From: an uncultured Butyricicoccus sp.
Lineage (GTDB): Bacteria; Bacillota; Clostridia; Oscillospirales; Butyricicoccaceae
DNA length: 64,000 nucleotides
Assembly (NCBI GenBank): GCA_904420185.1
Contig: CAJFUJ010000061.1
Location: forward strand, 1 to 64,000
Direction: 5' to 3'
The position numbers were made by a program, and so were the translations under genes. This document shows, one piece after another, positions 7,962 through 16,871 of the stretch (position 1 is the stretch's first letter; every line of letters starts with the position of its first letter). The notes below the pieces were generated by a model, which saw nothing but the letters and a program-made list of their open reading frames with translations, had not been told where the DNA came from and did no database searches.

Positions 7962-8052
7962 ACAGGCCGTTTTCATTTTTTGTCGCGCTTCGTGCTATAA
8001 TAAGGCATAGTGGGCGCTGGTGCGCCGAATTTGCAAAAGAAGGTGCTGTTTT

Positions 8053-9855
8053 ATGAGTCAATCTCTTCCGGCGCGCGCCGATGTGGACGTGCGCTTTACC
8101 TGGAACCTAAACGATATTTACCCAAATGATGACGCCTGGCGGGCCGCGCTGACCGAGGTGCGCGGCGCCGGGGACCGGCTGCGCGCCTTCCAAGGGCGCC
8201 TGGGCGAAAGCGCGCAGACCCTGCTCGAACTGTTCCGCCTGGAGGACGAACTCTCCCAAACACTGGACAAGCTGGGCAACTACGCCCGCCGCAAGGCCGA
8301 TGAGGACACCCGCAACCCGGTCTATCAGGAGATGAGCGCGCAATTCATGCACCTGGCGGTCGAGTTGAGCCAGGCGTCCGCCTTTGAAACGCCCGAACTG
8401 CTCGCCATCCCGGCGGACACGCTGGACGGCTTCTTTGCCGCCGAACCGGCGCTCGAGCACTACCGGCTGGCCATCACCCGCATCCGCCGCCAAAAAGAAC
8501 ATACCCTGTCCCCCGAATGCGAAGCCCTGCTGGCCGCCGCAGGCCCCATGAGCCAAGCGCCGGACGATATCTTCTCCATGCTCAACGACGCCGACATGAC
8601 CTTCCCGGACGCCGTGGACGGCCAAAATGTGCCCCATCCGGTCACCCATGGCACCTTTGTGCCGCTGCTGCAATCGCCCGACCGCGCGCTGCGCCAGTCG
8701 GCCTTCCGGTCGCTGTACAGCGTATATGGCCAGTTCCGCAACACCTCGGCCGCCATCCTGTCCAGCCAGATGAAGCAGCTGCAATTCTTCGCCAATGCAC
8801 GCAACTACCCCTCCGCCCTGCACGCGGCCCTGGACCAGACTGAGGTACCGGTGGACATCTACCACAACCTGATCGCCACCGTACACAACCATCTGCCCGC
8901 CATGCACCGCTATGTCCGGCTGCGCAAGCGCCTGCTCGGGGTGGACGCGCTGCATTTTTACGACCTCTACACCCCCATGGTCGCAGACCAGGACGTCAAA
9001 GTCGATTACGAGCAGGCCAAACAGACCGCCCTGGCCGCTTTGGCCCCCCTGGGCGAAAGCTATTTGAACCTGCTGCGCGAGGGCTTTGACAACCGCTGGA
9101 TCGACGTATACGAAAACCAAGGCAAGCGTTCGGGCGCCTATTCGGCGGGCGCGTATGGCGTGCACCCCTATGTGCTGCTCAACTACACCGACACGCTCGA
9201 CGATATGTTCACGCTGGTGCACGAAATGGGCCATGCACTGCACTCCTACCTGTCCAACAAGCACCAGTCGGTCACCTACGCCAACTATGTCATCTTTGTC
9301 GCCGAGGTGGCCTCCACCTGCAACGAAGCCCTGCTCATGCAGCACCTGCTCCAGACCACCACCGACAAGCGCCGCCGGGCCTATCTTATCAACCATTTCC
9401 TCGAGCAGTTCCGCGGCACCCTGTACCGGCAGACCATGTTCGCTGAATTCGAACTGTGGTGCAGCGAACAGATCCGCGCCGGGGAGGCGCTGACCGCCGA
9501 AGCACTGTCGGCCAAGTACCAGGCGCTCAACCGCGCCTACTACGGCGAGGACATCGTCCTGGACGAGGAAATCGCACTCGAATGGGCGCGTATCCCGCAT
9601 TTCTACTACGATTTCTACGTCTATCAGTACGCGACCGGCTTTGCCGCAGCGATTGCGCTGTCCCAGCGCATTTTGCACGAAGGCCAACCGGCGGTGGACG
9701 ATTACCTTCGCTTTTTATCCGGCGGCTGCTCGGCCGATCCGGTGACCCTGCTCAAAGGTGCAGGTGTGGATATGGCATCCCCTGCCCCGATTGCCCAGGC
9801 GCTCGAACGGTTCGACGCGCTGATCGGCGAACTGGAAATCCTTTGCAACGAATAA
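8053..9855 (+). CDS. pepF: Oligoendopeptidase F
   Basis: A cytoplasmic M3B zinc metallopeptidase of 600 residues, the family's usual length, that trims peptides of roughly 7-17 residues. The zinc motif HExxH is seen as HEMGH within FTLVHEMGHALHS, and the third ligand region follows as VAEVASTCNEALL. The N-terminal helical domain and the C-terminal GYQYATGF-like segment (YVYQYATGFAAA) are typical. The ATG at 8053 follows AAAGAAGG; 11 in-frame codons upstream lack a site. A -10 TATAAT lies at 7996-8001. Monocistronic. Confidence 0.95.
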   Translation: MSQSLPARADVDVRFTWNLNDIYPNDDAWRAALTEVRGAGDRLRAFQGRLGESAQTLLELFRLEDELSQTLDKLGNYARRKADEDTRNPVYQEMSAQFMHLAVELSQASAFETPELLAIPADTLDGFFAAEPALEHYRLAITRIRRQKEHTLSPECEALLAAAGPMSQAPDDIFSMLNDADMTFPDAVDGQNVPHPVTHGTFVPLLQSPDRALRQSAFRSLYSVYGQFRNTSAAILSSQMKQLQFFANARNYPSALHAALDQTEVPVDIYHNLIATVHNHLPAMHRYVRLRKRLLGVDALHFYDLYTPMVADQDVKVDYEQAKQTALAALAPLGESYLNLLREGFDNRWIDVYENQGKRSGAYSAGAYGVHPYVLLNYTDTLDDMFTLVHEMGHALHSYLSNKHQSVTYANYVIFVAEVASTCNEALLMQHLLQTTTDKRRRAYLINHFLEQFRGTLYRQTMFAEFELWCSEQIRAGEALTAEALSAKYQALNRAYYGEDIVLDEEIALEWARIPHFYYDFYVYQYATGFAAAIALSQRILHEGQPAVDDYLRFLSGGCSADPVTLLKGAGVDMASPAPIAQALERFDALIGELEILCNE

Positions 9856-9890
9856 AATCAGAAACAAAACCTAAGGGCTGTTTGGAAACA

Positions 9891-9926
9891 GCGAAGGCCG
9901 GCTCGTCCTTGTGAGCCGGCCTTCGC
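9891..9926 (+). terminator. Hairpin after pepF
   Basis: A perfect 14-bp stem (GCGAAGGCCGGCTC with its complement at 9913-9926) with an 8-nt loop. No T-run follows, so termination without extra factors is uncertain. Confidence 0.55.
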
Positions 9927-9956
9927 CATGCACCAAATAAACGACAAAACCCACCA

Positions 9957-10067
9957 TCCTGGAATGCAAATTCCAGGACAGTGAGTTTTCGGTCAAGCCT
10001 TTTTCAAAAGGCTTGCGGGGTCCAGGGGCAGAGCCCCTGGCGGGGGTGCAGGGGGCTGGCCCCCTGC
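9957..10067. repeat. Array of four hairpins, dispersed repeat copy 1
   Basis: Four consecutive perfect or near-perfect hairpins: 9957-9978, 9994-10015 (CAAGCC core with TTTTTCAAAA loop), 10022-10040 and 10048-10067. The segment from GTTTTCGG through the third hairpin recurs on the minus strand at about 41663-41717 with different but still complementary stem bases. It lies at the 3' end of mtlA (minus) and could act as its terminator or stabiliser. Confidence 0.75.
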
Positions 10068-10073
10068 GGAACG

Positions 10074-11972
10074 TTATGCGTGATTGCTCAGGCAATCGAT
10101 CACAAATTGGGGATCGTTGGTGGTCTTGAGGGTGTGCAGGACGTCCTCGTCCTCCAAGGCGGTGCAGATCCCAGCCAGCAGGTCCAGGTGTTCGTCGCCC
10201 ACACCTGCGATGCCGAAGATCAGCTGGGCTTTTTCCTCACCGAAATCCACACCCTGTGGATATTGCAGCAGGACAACACCCGATTTTTTGACACGAGCCT
10301 TTTCCTCACTGGTGCCGTGTGGGATGGCGACACCCATACCCATGTAGGTGGTGACCAACTTTTCGCGCTCGATCATGGCGTCGATGTACGACTCATCTAC
10401 ACATCCCATATCGACCAGCAAGCGGCCTGCCGTGCGGATGGCTTCCTCCTTGGACACCGGTTCCAGCCCCAGCTTGATGCCCTCGGGGCGGATCAGGCTT
10501 GGACGGGCTTGGTCCGGCTGGTCGGATGCTTGTGCCGGGGACTCTGCCGGTTGGTCGGCCGGTGCATCGGCCGGCTTGTCGGCTGTCAGCTGTTCATAGA
10601 GCTGGTCGAGGTTGGGATCGGCCAGGAAGTTTGCCAGCGTAACCAGCTGGGCCTGGGGTGCGCTGCGGCGGGCGCGGTCGGCCAGAATCTGCTGGCAGAC
10701 CACAATATCGGCGTCCGCCGGGATGTTGTCCACGCTGGTGTTGGTGACAATGAGATCGGGGCGTTCGCCCTTGATGCGGTTGCGGAACTTGGTCGCGCCC
10801 ATGGCCGACGAGCCCATGCCCGCGTCGCAGGCAAAGATAACCTTGTGCACCTGCGCGCCCTGTTTTACAGCCCCCGTATCCGCCGGGAGTGGTTGGCCCT
10901 TGGCCTCGGCCTTCATGGCCTGCATCTTGCTTTGGGCTTCGTCCAGGTTCTTGGCGCCCGCCATTTTGACAATGGGCGCGGCGATAACAAAGGATACGGC
11001 CGCCGCAATGGCCACGCCGATGATGCTGATAAAGATGCTGTCGCGCGGGCTCATCATGATAAAGGCAATGATGGAACCGGGTGCCGCCGGGCCGTTCAGG
11101 CCCGCGCCGGTGATCGAGAAGAAGAAAATGGCGCACATGTTGCCGACAATCGGCGCAAGGATGACCGCCGGGTTCATGAGGATGTACGGGAAGTAGATCT
11201 CATGGATACCACCAAAGAATTGGATGATGATTGCGCCCGGCGCAGAATCCCGGGTGGTGCGGTCCTTGGAAAAGATCCAATAGGCAAGCAGTACGCCGAG
11301 GCCGGGGCCGGGGTTGGTTTCCAGCATGTACATGATCGACTTGCCGGCCTCTGCGACCTGCTCGGCGCCGATTGGGGTGAAAACGCCGTGGTTGATGGCA
11401 TTGTTGAGGAACAGAACCTTGGCAGGCTCCAGGAAGATGGATACGAGCGGCAGCAGGCTGTGCGAAATCAGGAAGCTGACGCCTGCCGAAAGAACCGTCA
11501 GGATGGCGCTCATAACCGGGCCGACTGCGTAGTAACCCAAAATGGCCATAATCATGCCGAAAATGCCGACCGAGAAGTTGTTGATCAACATCTCAAAGCC
11601 CGCAGGCATCCGGTTTTCCATAACCTTGTCAAACTGCTTGATGACCCAGCCCGCCAATGGGCCCATGATCATCGCGCCCATGAGCATGGGCTGGCCTTCG
11701 GTGCCACCGACGCCCGCAATACAGCCCATGACGGCAATGGCGCCCATCACGCGGCCGCGGTCGCCGCCGACCATCTTACCGCCTTGGGCGGCAATCAGGA
11801 TGGGCAGCAGATAGGTAAGCATGTACGGCTGGATGGACGCCAACCTTTCGTTGGGGAACCAGCCTTTTTCAATAAACAGTGCGGTGATAAAGCCCCAGGC
11901 AATAAATGCACCGATGTTGGGCATGACCATCCCGCTCAGGAATTTGCCGAATCTGGCAATTGCGTTTTTCAT
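10074..11972 (-). CDS. mtlA: PTS mannitol transporter, EIICBA
   Basis: A full-length fused mannitol permease of 632 residues from the ATG at 11972; a TTG at 11978, nearer the AAAGGAG site, is possible. Numbering here starts at that TTG. EIIC spans about 1-345 with the hallmark GGIHEIYFPY (256-265). EIIB has phosphocysteine Cys384 in FACDAGMGSS, and EIIA has His554 in GVAIPHGT. A 30-residue Ala/Asp/Pro-rich linker joins B to A. It imports mannitol (related hexitols cannot be excluded) as the 1-phosphate using HPr. PtsI is encoded at 30253. It is divergent from mtlR with a good promoter at 12043-12071. Confidence 0.95.
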   Translation of the reverse strand: MKNAIARFGKFLSGMVMPNIGAFIAWGFITALFIEKGWFPNERLASIQPYMLTYLLPILIAAQGGKMVGGDRGRVMGAIAVMGCIAGVGGTEGQPMLMGAMIMGPLAGWVIKQFDKVMENRMPAGFEMLINNFSVGIFGMIMAILGYYAVGPVMSAILTVLSAGVSFLISHSLLPLVSIFLEPAKVLFLNNAINHGVFTPIGAEQVAEAGKSIMYMLETNPGPGLGVLLAYWIFSKDRTTRDSAPGAIIIQFFGGIHEIYFPYILMNPAVILAPIVGNMCAIFFFSITGAGLNGPAAPGSIIAFIMMSPRDSIFISIIGVAIAAAVSFVIAAPIVKMAGAKNLDEAQSKMQAMKAEAKGQPLPADTGAVKQGAQVHKVIFACDAGMGSSAMGATKFRNRIKGERPDLIVTNTSVDNIPADADIVVCQQILADRARRSAPQAQLVTLANFLADPNLDQLYEQLTADKPADAPADQPAESPAQASDQPDQARPSLIRPEGIKLGLEPVSKEEAIRTAGRLLVDMGCVDESYIDAMIEREKLVTTYMGMGVAIPHGTSEEKARVKKSGVVLLQYPQGVDFGEEKAQLIFGIAGVGDEHLDLLAGICTALEDEDVLHTLKTTNDPQFVIDCLSNHA

Positions 11973-12022
11973 ACGCAAGGCAACTCCTTTCCTCTCATCT
12001 CGTTTTCTCTTGGTTTTCTTTT

Positions 12023-12040
12023 GGCTTTCGTTTTATATAT
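12023..12040. promoter_or_regulatory. Shared operator-like element, mtlA copy
   Basis: GGCTTTCGTTTTATATAT differs at one base of 18 from GGCTTTCGTTTTAAATAT at 14564. Both lie just downstream of a -10 box, so a bound repressor would block transcription. The core TTTCGTTTT resembles operators of DeoR-family sugar repressors. It is inverted relative to transcription compared with the other copy. Confidence 0.55.
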
Positions 12041-12042
12041 TC

Positions 12043-12071
12043 ATTGTACTGTCTGCTTGCCTGCTTTGCAA
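12043..12071 (-). promoter_or_regulatory. Promoter of mtlA
   Basis: On the minus strand: -35 TTGCAA (12066-12071), a 17-bp spacer and -10 TACAAT (12043-12048). Confidence 0.65.
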
Positions 12072-12139
12072 GCAATAGATTTGGCAACATTGTCCCCGCG
12101 TGCTGATGCCAAGCTGTTCTTTATCAGCATTTTTCCTAA

Positions 12140-12271
12140 ATTCCCTTGGGAATGTCTATGCATTCCGCCGAAAAAAACATCCCATCGGCCGATGAGATCA
12201 CCATTTGGCACCATTCGATCGGACCAAATTTGGATCGTAGCGCGCGATCTGCAAAATCCATGGATTTTGCA
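12140..12271. repeat. Cluster of palindromes between mtlA and mtlR
   Basis: The divergent spacer holds ATTCCC-TT-GGGAAT (12140-12153), GGAATG-N6-CATTCC (12149-12166), CATCGGCCGATG (12183-12194) and a perfect 22-bp palindrome with half-site TGCAAAATCCA (12250-12271). They are not terminators (no T-runs) and look like protein-binding sites or small stem-loops in a leader. The spacer holds no gene. Confidence 0.6.
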
Positions 12272-12348
12272 AACACTTTTGGGATCTTCCAATCGTGGTT
12301 TCTCACGGAAGTCTATTTTTTCCCTATCCACACTTCCAGTAAATATGG

Positions 12349-12354
12349 TATAAT
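12349..12354 (+). promoter_or_regulatory. Extended -10 box of mtlR
   Basis: TATAAT preceded by ATGG, 43 bp upstream of the mtlR start. The -35 region is weak, as expected for an activated or extended -10 promoter. Confidence 0.5.
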
Positions 12355-12396
12355 ATCAACAGAGATTCTTGCATTTTGGGAAAAGGGGGAACTGCT

Positions 12397-14424
12397 ATGA
12401 ACCGCCAATTGCCGGTGCTCAGCGCCAACGGCAGCCGGCTGCTGCGCAAACTCAGCGAACTACCGCCGGTTTGGTTTACCGCAGCAGCGTTGGCTGAAAG
12501 CATTGGGGTGAGCCGGCGCACCGTCATGCGCGAATTGCCAGGTATGGAAAAATGGCTGGAAGCTGCCGGGTTCCACCTCATCCGCAGCCCCGGACAGGGG
12601 GTCCGCTTGGAAGAGGGCGCTGGGCGGCGCGCTGAGCTGCGCGCGCTGCTGGATAGCAAACAAATTGTTCCCTCACGGTCTGAGCGTATCGATCAGCTGT
12701 TGGTCCTGCTTTTCTCGGCTGGCGAACCAGTCAAAACCACTTATTTGGCGCATATGTTGCAGGTCTCTGAGCATACTTTGTCCAGTGACCTAAACGTGGC
12801 AGCCGATTGGCTGCTGGCCCGCGGCGTCACATTGCGGCGTCGGTCGGGTGTGGGTGTATGGTTGGAAGGTACACCCGAAAGCCTGCGCCGTGCGCTTGGT
12901 GTGCGCCTTCGGCCGCAGCTTGCACAGATGGATTGGCAGAAATTTTTGTCCGACGCGCATACGCCCTTGTCGCTGCTCGACCAGGAAGACACCCGGGCTG
13001 TGGTCAGCGTGCTGCTGGCATTTGAACAAAAGACCACCTTTTGCTTTAGCGACAGCGCCTTCCTCTCCATGGTTTTGCATTTAACACTCCTCGCCGGGCA
13101 GGTGCGCGCCGGCTCTCTTCCCCAACCAGATCCTGCATCCGACTCTGCCGGGGATGCCGCTGCCCTACGCCGCGAACTGGAACAAGCGCTCGGCTTACGC
13201 CTACCGGATGGTGAAACCGACTATTTAAAGCACTGCTTACAGGCGGCCTCCGGCCGCCAGGACTGGGATGATCCTGCGCAAATGCAGATTCGCTATTTGG
13301 CTTCCCTGCTCATCCGGGGCATGGAGCGTGAAACCGGCGTGGAATTGACCGGCTTTTCTTCACTGCGCGAAGATCTCTGCGCCCATTTACGCCCCATGTT
13401 GCTGCGGATTACCCGCGGCGAACGCATTGAAAATGCCCAGCTGCTCCCTATGCAGGAACAATATCCTGCCCTCTGGCAAGCCATGCGGCGGGTGTGTGCA
13501 GAAACGGCTGCCGCACTTGCCCTGCCGCCGATTCCAGACGAGGAGGCTTGTTTTTTGGCCATGCATTTTGGCGCGGTGCTCGAGGAGTGCGAACGAACCC
13601 AGCGGCGCTTGCATGCAGTTGTCGTTTGCCCGAGCGGGATGGCGACCAGCCGGTTTTTGACCAGCCAGCTGGACCGCGAGGTCCCCGAAATCACTGTGGA
13701 CCGCATGTGTGCTATGCGCAGTCTGGATGTGGACGACCTGCGCCGGCACGGCGTGGATTTAATCATCTCGACGGTACCGCTGCAAATCGACTTTCCCCAT
13801 ATTGTAGTCGGCGCTGTGCTGCAAGAAAAGGACCGCATCCAGCTGCGCGATGCAGTTGAAAATTTCCAGCGTCCCACAGCTCCTGTCCGGCAGACCATTG
13901 CACCTGCGGCCGATGTGCGGTACACAGGCGCATTGAGCGCCTGTATTCTCAGCCTGCTGGATACAGTTGCTACCCGCACAGTAGATGCACCCCGCACACG
14001 TATGGATCTCATTTGTGCAGCAGCCCGTCTGTTCTGCACCTCCTCTGCCGGTGCCGAACAGGTGGAGCAGGCACTGCTGCGCCGCGAAAATCTGGGGGAC
14101 ACCCTTTTACCCCCCTTGCAGGCACTGCTGCTGCACTGTAAAACCGATGCCATAGAAGGTTGCCGTCTGGGCTACCTCAAAGCCACGCCGCCGTTTTATG
14201 AGGGAGAAAACCGTATCGAAGGCGCAATCGTCATGTTAGCCCCCACCCAGGGTGAAGAGGTTTGGCAGCCGGTTATGCAGGAGGTCAGCGCGCTTCTCAT
14301 CGACCAGCCGGTGCTGCGCGATGCCTTATATGCCGGCGAACCGGCGCGTGCCGCTGCGTTACTGGAAAACTTTTTAAGCCGCCGTTTTTGCCGGGAGCTG
14401 AGCCGCCGGACTCCGCGGCCCTGA
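12397..14424 (+). CDS. mtlR: PTS-regulated transcriptional activator, MtlR type
   Basis: A 675-residue multidomain regulator. Order: N-terminal HTH domains (first 130 residues, with SIGVSRRTVMREL), two PRD modules with conserved histidines (for example EEACFLAMHFGAV), an EIIB-Gat-like domain whose Cys411 lies in VVVCPSGMATS, and a C-terminal EIIA-Mtl-like domain. In known MtlR proteins, phosphorylation of the PRDs by HPr and of the EIIB-like Cys by the transporter tunes activation of the mannitol genes. It is divergent from mtlA and 190 bp upstream of the kinase gene. The ATG follows AAAAGGGGGA. A BglG-type antiterminator is less likely because no RNA-binding CAT domain is seen. Confidence 0.88.
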   Translation: MNRQLPVLSANGSRLLRKLSELPPVWFTAAALAESIGVSRRTVMRELPGMEKWLEAAGFHLIRSPGQGVRLEEGAGRRAELRALLDSKQIVPSRSERIDQLLVLLFSAGEPVKTTYLAHMLQVSEHTLSSDLNVAADWLLARGVTLRRRSGVGVWLEGTPESLRRALGVRLRPQLAQMDWQKFLSDAHTPLSLLDQEDTRAVVSVLLAFEQKTTFCFSDSAFLSMVLHLTLLAGQVRAGSLPQPDPASDSAGDAAALRRELEQALGLRLPDGETDYLKHCLQAASGRQDWDDPAQMQIRYLASLLIRGMERETGVELTGFSSLREDLCAHLRPMLLRITRGERIENAQLLPMQEQYPALWQAMRRVCAETAAALALPPIPDEEACFLAMHFGAVLEECERTQRRLHAVVVCPSGMATSRFLTSQLDREVPEITVDRMCAMRSLDVDDLRRHGVDLIISTVPLQIDFPHIVVGAVLQEKDRIQLRDAVENFQRPTAPVRQTIAPAADVRYTGALSACILSLLDTVATRTVDAPRTRMDLICAAARLFCTSSAGAEQVEQALLRRENLGDTLLPPLQALLLHCKTDAIEGCRLGYLKATPPFYEGENRIEGAIVMLAPTQGEEVWQPVMQEVSALLIDQPVLRDALYAGEPARAAALLENFLSRRFCRELSRRTPRP

Positions 14425-14527
14425 TCGATATGCCCTGGGAAATATTTTTTAGCGCTGTCCATTTTGGGTGGCGCTTTTTTTGTGCGCCCTATACAAAAAC
14501 ATCCTTTAAAAATTGTTATTTCAACAG

Positions 14528-14556
14528 TTGCAAAGATCATTTTCTGTTGTTATAAT
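14528..14556 (+). promoter_or_regulatory. Promoter of the fruK-like gene
   Basis: -35 TTGCAA (14528-14533), a 17-bp spacer and -10 TATAAT (14551-14556). The -35 is identical to that of mtlA. Confidence 0.75.
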
Positions 14557-14563
14557 AATCATA

Positions 14564-14581
14564 GGCTTTCGTTTTAAATAT
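14564..14581. promoter_or_regulatory. Shared operator-like element, fruK copy
   Basis: GGCTTTCGTTTTAAATAT starts 8 bp after the -10 box, at the expected transcription start, and matches 17 of 18 bases of the mtlA element at 12023. Confidence 0.55.
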
Positions 14582-14616
14582 TTCGGCTGGGCGTTTTACC
14601 GGCAGGAGGTAATCAT

Positions 14617-15546
14617 GTGATTTATACAGTAACCCTGAACCCTGCGCTCGACAAAACGGTCGAGATCCCCAATTTTTCGCTCGACGCGGTCAACCGCATC
14701 GCAAAAATGCGTACCGACCCCGGCGGCAAGGGGCTGAATGTATCCAAGGTCATCGCCAAACTGGGCGGAACCAGCACGGCACTCGGTGTTCTGGGCGGCA
14801 CAACCGGCCGCCGTATTGCTGATGCAATGGAGGAACTTGGCATTTGTTGCAACTTCACCTTTGTGGAGGGCGAAACCCGCACCAATCTCAAGGTCATCGA
14901 TCCCCTGCAACACACCAATACTGACCTAAATGAACCCGGCTTACAGGTGGATTCGGGGACGCTTGCGCGGATGCTCGAACGCCTCACCGGGGTGATTGTG
15001 CCTGGCGATTTGGTCATTTTGTCGGGCAGCCTGCCACAAGGTGCACCGGTTACAACCTATGGCGACTGGACAGCTGCCTGTCAGGCAGCGGGCGCACGCG
15101 TCTTTTTAGATGCGGACGGCGAACCACTCGCCCACGGTCTGGCCGCCAAGCCTTACTTGGTGAAACCCAATCACCATGAGCTATCCCGTCTGACCGGCCG
15201 CACCCTGACCTCGGCCGAGGAACTGCTGGCCGCTGCACGCGACATGATTGCAGGCGGCGTAGAGCGCGTGGTCGTATCTATGGGCGGCGACGGTGCGCTG
15301 TTTGTAGACCAGGACACCGCCTATCGCGCGGAGGGCCTGGACGTGCCGGTCGGCAGCACAGTCGGCGCAGGCGATAGTATGGTCGCAGCGCTGGCTTATG
15401 CCACTGCGCAAGATCTGTCCGCTGGAGACACCGTCCGTTTGGCTGTGGCAACCAGCGCGGCCAACGTCATGTGCAGCGGTTCGCAGGCCGCTGAGCGCAG
15501 CGCAGTTGAAAAACTGCTGCCACGCGTTGTGTTCCACCAGCTTTGA
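14617..15546 (+). CDS. fruK: 1-phosphofructokinase-type PfkB kinase
   Basis: A 309-residue PfkB-family sugar-phosphate kinase starting MIYTVTLNPALDKTV, the FruK/LacC signature start. It carries DPGGKGLNVSKV (substrate loop) and GSTVGAGDSMVAALAYA with the catalytic Asp. FruK converts fructose 1-phosphate to fructose 1,6-bisphosphate; tagatose 6-phosphate kinase is the main alternative. The GTG start lies 7 nt after AGGAGG. An ATG 2 nt earlier reads ATG-TGA and stops at once. No fructose PTS is nearby. Its neighbours suggest the substrate comes from mannitol 1-phosphate via the SorE-like dehydrogenase. Confidence 0.85.
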   Translation: MIYTVTLNPALDKTVEIPNFSLDAVNRIAKMRTDPGGKGLNVSKVIAKLGGTSTALGVLGGTTGRRIADAMEELGICCNFTFVEGETRTNLKVIDPLQHTNTDLNEPGLQVDSGTLARMLERLTGVIVPGDLVILSGSLPQGAPVTTYGDWTAACQAAGARVFLDADGEPLAHGLAAKPYLVKPNHHELSRLTGRTLTSAEELLAAARDMIAGGVERVVVSMGGDGALFVDQDTAYRAEGLDVPVGSTVGAGDSMVAALAYATAQDLSAGDTVRLAVATSAANVMCSGSQAAERSAVEKLLPRVVFHQL

Positions 15547-15585
15547 TCCAGGTTCACTTGTATGATTTTGTGAAGGAGAATTACT

Positions 15586-16848
15586 ATGAAAGCAAAAGCC
15601 GTCCGTTTGCACGCTGCCAACGATTTGCGTCTGGAAGAATTTGAGCTGCCCGAAATCCGCGACGATGAGATCCTCGTCAAGGTGGTTTCGGATAGTGTTT
15701 GTATGTCCACCTATAAATGCGCCATTTTGGGTACCAAGCACAAGCGCGTACACGAAGACGTGGCCGAACACCCGGCCATTATGGGCCACGAATTTGCAGG
15801 CGATATCGTCAAAGTAGGCGCGAAACATGCTGATCGCTTCAAGCCCGGCATGAAATTCACCCTCCAGCCTGCCCTGAACTACAAGGGAACCATGTGGTCG
15901 CCCGGTTACTCGTATGAGTTTTTCGGCGGCGACACGACCTATTGCATCATCCCACCCGAGGTAATGGAGCTGGGCTGCCTGCTCGAATACAAAGGCAAGG
16001 CGTATTATGAGGCCTCGCTGGCCGAACCAATGAGTTGCAGCATCGGTGCGTTTAACGCCTGCTTCCATACCCAGATGGGGGTTTATACCCACGAAATGGG
16101 CATCCGCAAGGGGGGTAAGCTGGCCCTTCTGGCCGCAGCCGGTCCGATGGGCCTGGGTGCGCTGACCTATGCGCTGCACCGCGATGTGCGGCCGTCCATG
16201 GTTGTCGTGACCGATATCAACGCCGACCGGTTAGCCCGTGCCGAACAGCTCTTCCCAGTGGAGCAGGCCGCAAAGGATGGCATCGAACTACACTTCGTCA
16301 ACACCGCCGGCATGGAGGACCCGGCCGCTGTGCTGCGGGATTTGACTGGCGGGACTGGCTTTGACGATGTATTCTGCTATGCGCCGGTTGCCCAGGTCGT
16401 CGAGCTGTCGAGCGCTGTGCTAGGCCGCGACGGCTGCCTGAACTTCTTCGCGGGTCCGACCGATCCCAACTTTTCCGCGCCGATCAATTTCTACGACGTC
16501 CATTACAATTCCACCCACGTCATCGGCACCACGGGCGGCAACACTGCCGACATGATCGAGTCGCTCGAGCTGACCGCCGCCGGCCGGATCGACCCGTCGG
16601 TCATGGTCACCCACATCGGCGGGCTGGACGCCGCCGCCGAAACCACCCTCAACCTGCCCAAGATCCCGGGTGGCAAAAAGCTCATCTACACCCATATCTC
16701 CATGCCGCTGACCGCCATCGAGGATTTCCGCGCCAAGGGCGCCGAAGACGAACGCTTTACCGCGCTGGCCGATATCATCGATGCGCATAGCGGGCTGTGG
16801 TGTCCGGAGGCTGAGGAATACCTGCTCGCACACTGGGTTCAGTCATAA
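15586..16848 (+). CDS. Zinc-dependent polyol-phosphate dehydrogenase, SorE-like
   Basis: A 420-residue medium-chain dehydrogenase resembling L-sorbose 1-phosphate reductase SorE. Catalytic zinc ligands fit the sorbitol-dehydrogenase pattern: Cys39, His68-Glu69 in GHEF and Glu147 in AEPMS. The four-cysteine structural-zinc lobe is absent. The Rossmann glycines are in AAAGPMGLGAL. It lies 39 bp after the kinase gene with AAGGAG before the ATG. SorE interconverts L-sorbose 1-phosphate and D-glucitol 6-phosphate. D-mannitol 1-phosphate (equivalent to 6-phosphate) has the same configuration next to the phosphate end, so here it may make fructose 1-phosphate. That substrate is inferred. Confidence 0.8.
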   Translation: MKAKAVRLHAANDLRLEEFELPEIRDDEILVKVVSDSVCMSTYKCAILGTKHKRVHEDVAEHPAIMGHEFAGDIVKVGAKHADRFKPGMKFTLQPALNYKGTMWSPGYSYEFFGGDTTYCIIPPEVMELGCLLEYKGKAYYEASLAEPMSCSIGAFNACFHTQMGVYTHEMGIRKGGKLALLAAAGPMGLGALTYALHRDVRPSMVVVTDINADRLARAEQLFPVEQAAKDGIELHFVNTAGMEDPAAVLRDLTGGTGFDDVFCYAPVAQVVELSSAVLGRDGCLNFFAGPTDPNFSAPINFYDVHYNSTHVIGTTGGNTADMIESLELTAAGRIDPSVMVTHIGGLDAAAETTLNLPKIPGGKKLIYTHISMPLTAIEDFRAKGAEDERFTALADIIDAHSGLWCPEAEEYLLAHWVQS

Positions 16849-16871
16849 CACCAACGAAAGGGGGCGCGTCC

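Noticed and set aside
8107-9687. A 526-codon minus-strand open frame
   Set aside because: Antisense shadow of pepF, whose plus-strand frame has the HEMGH zinc motif and family length. Such shadows are expected from the GC-rich third positions.
9981-12353. A 790-codon plus-strand open frame
   Set aside because: It is the antisense shadow of mtlA. The minus-strand protein shows complete EIICBA motifs, and the plus frame has no ribosome site or recognisable domain.
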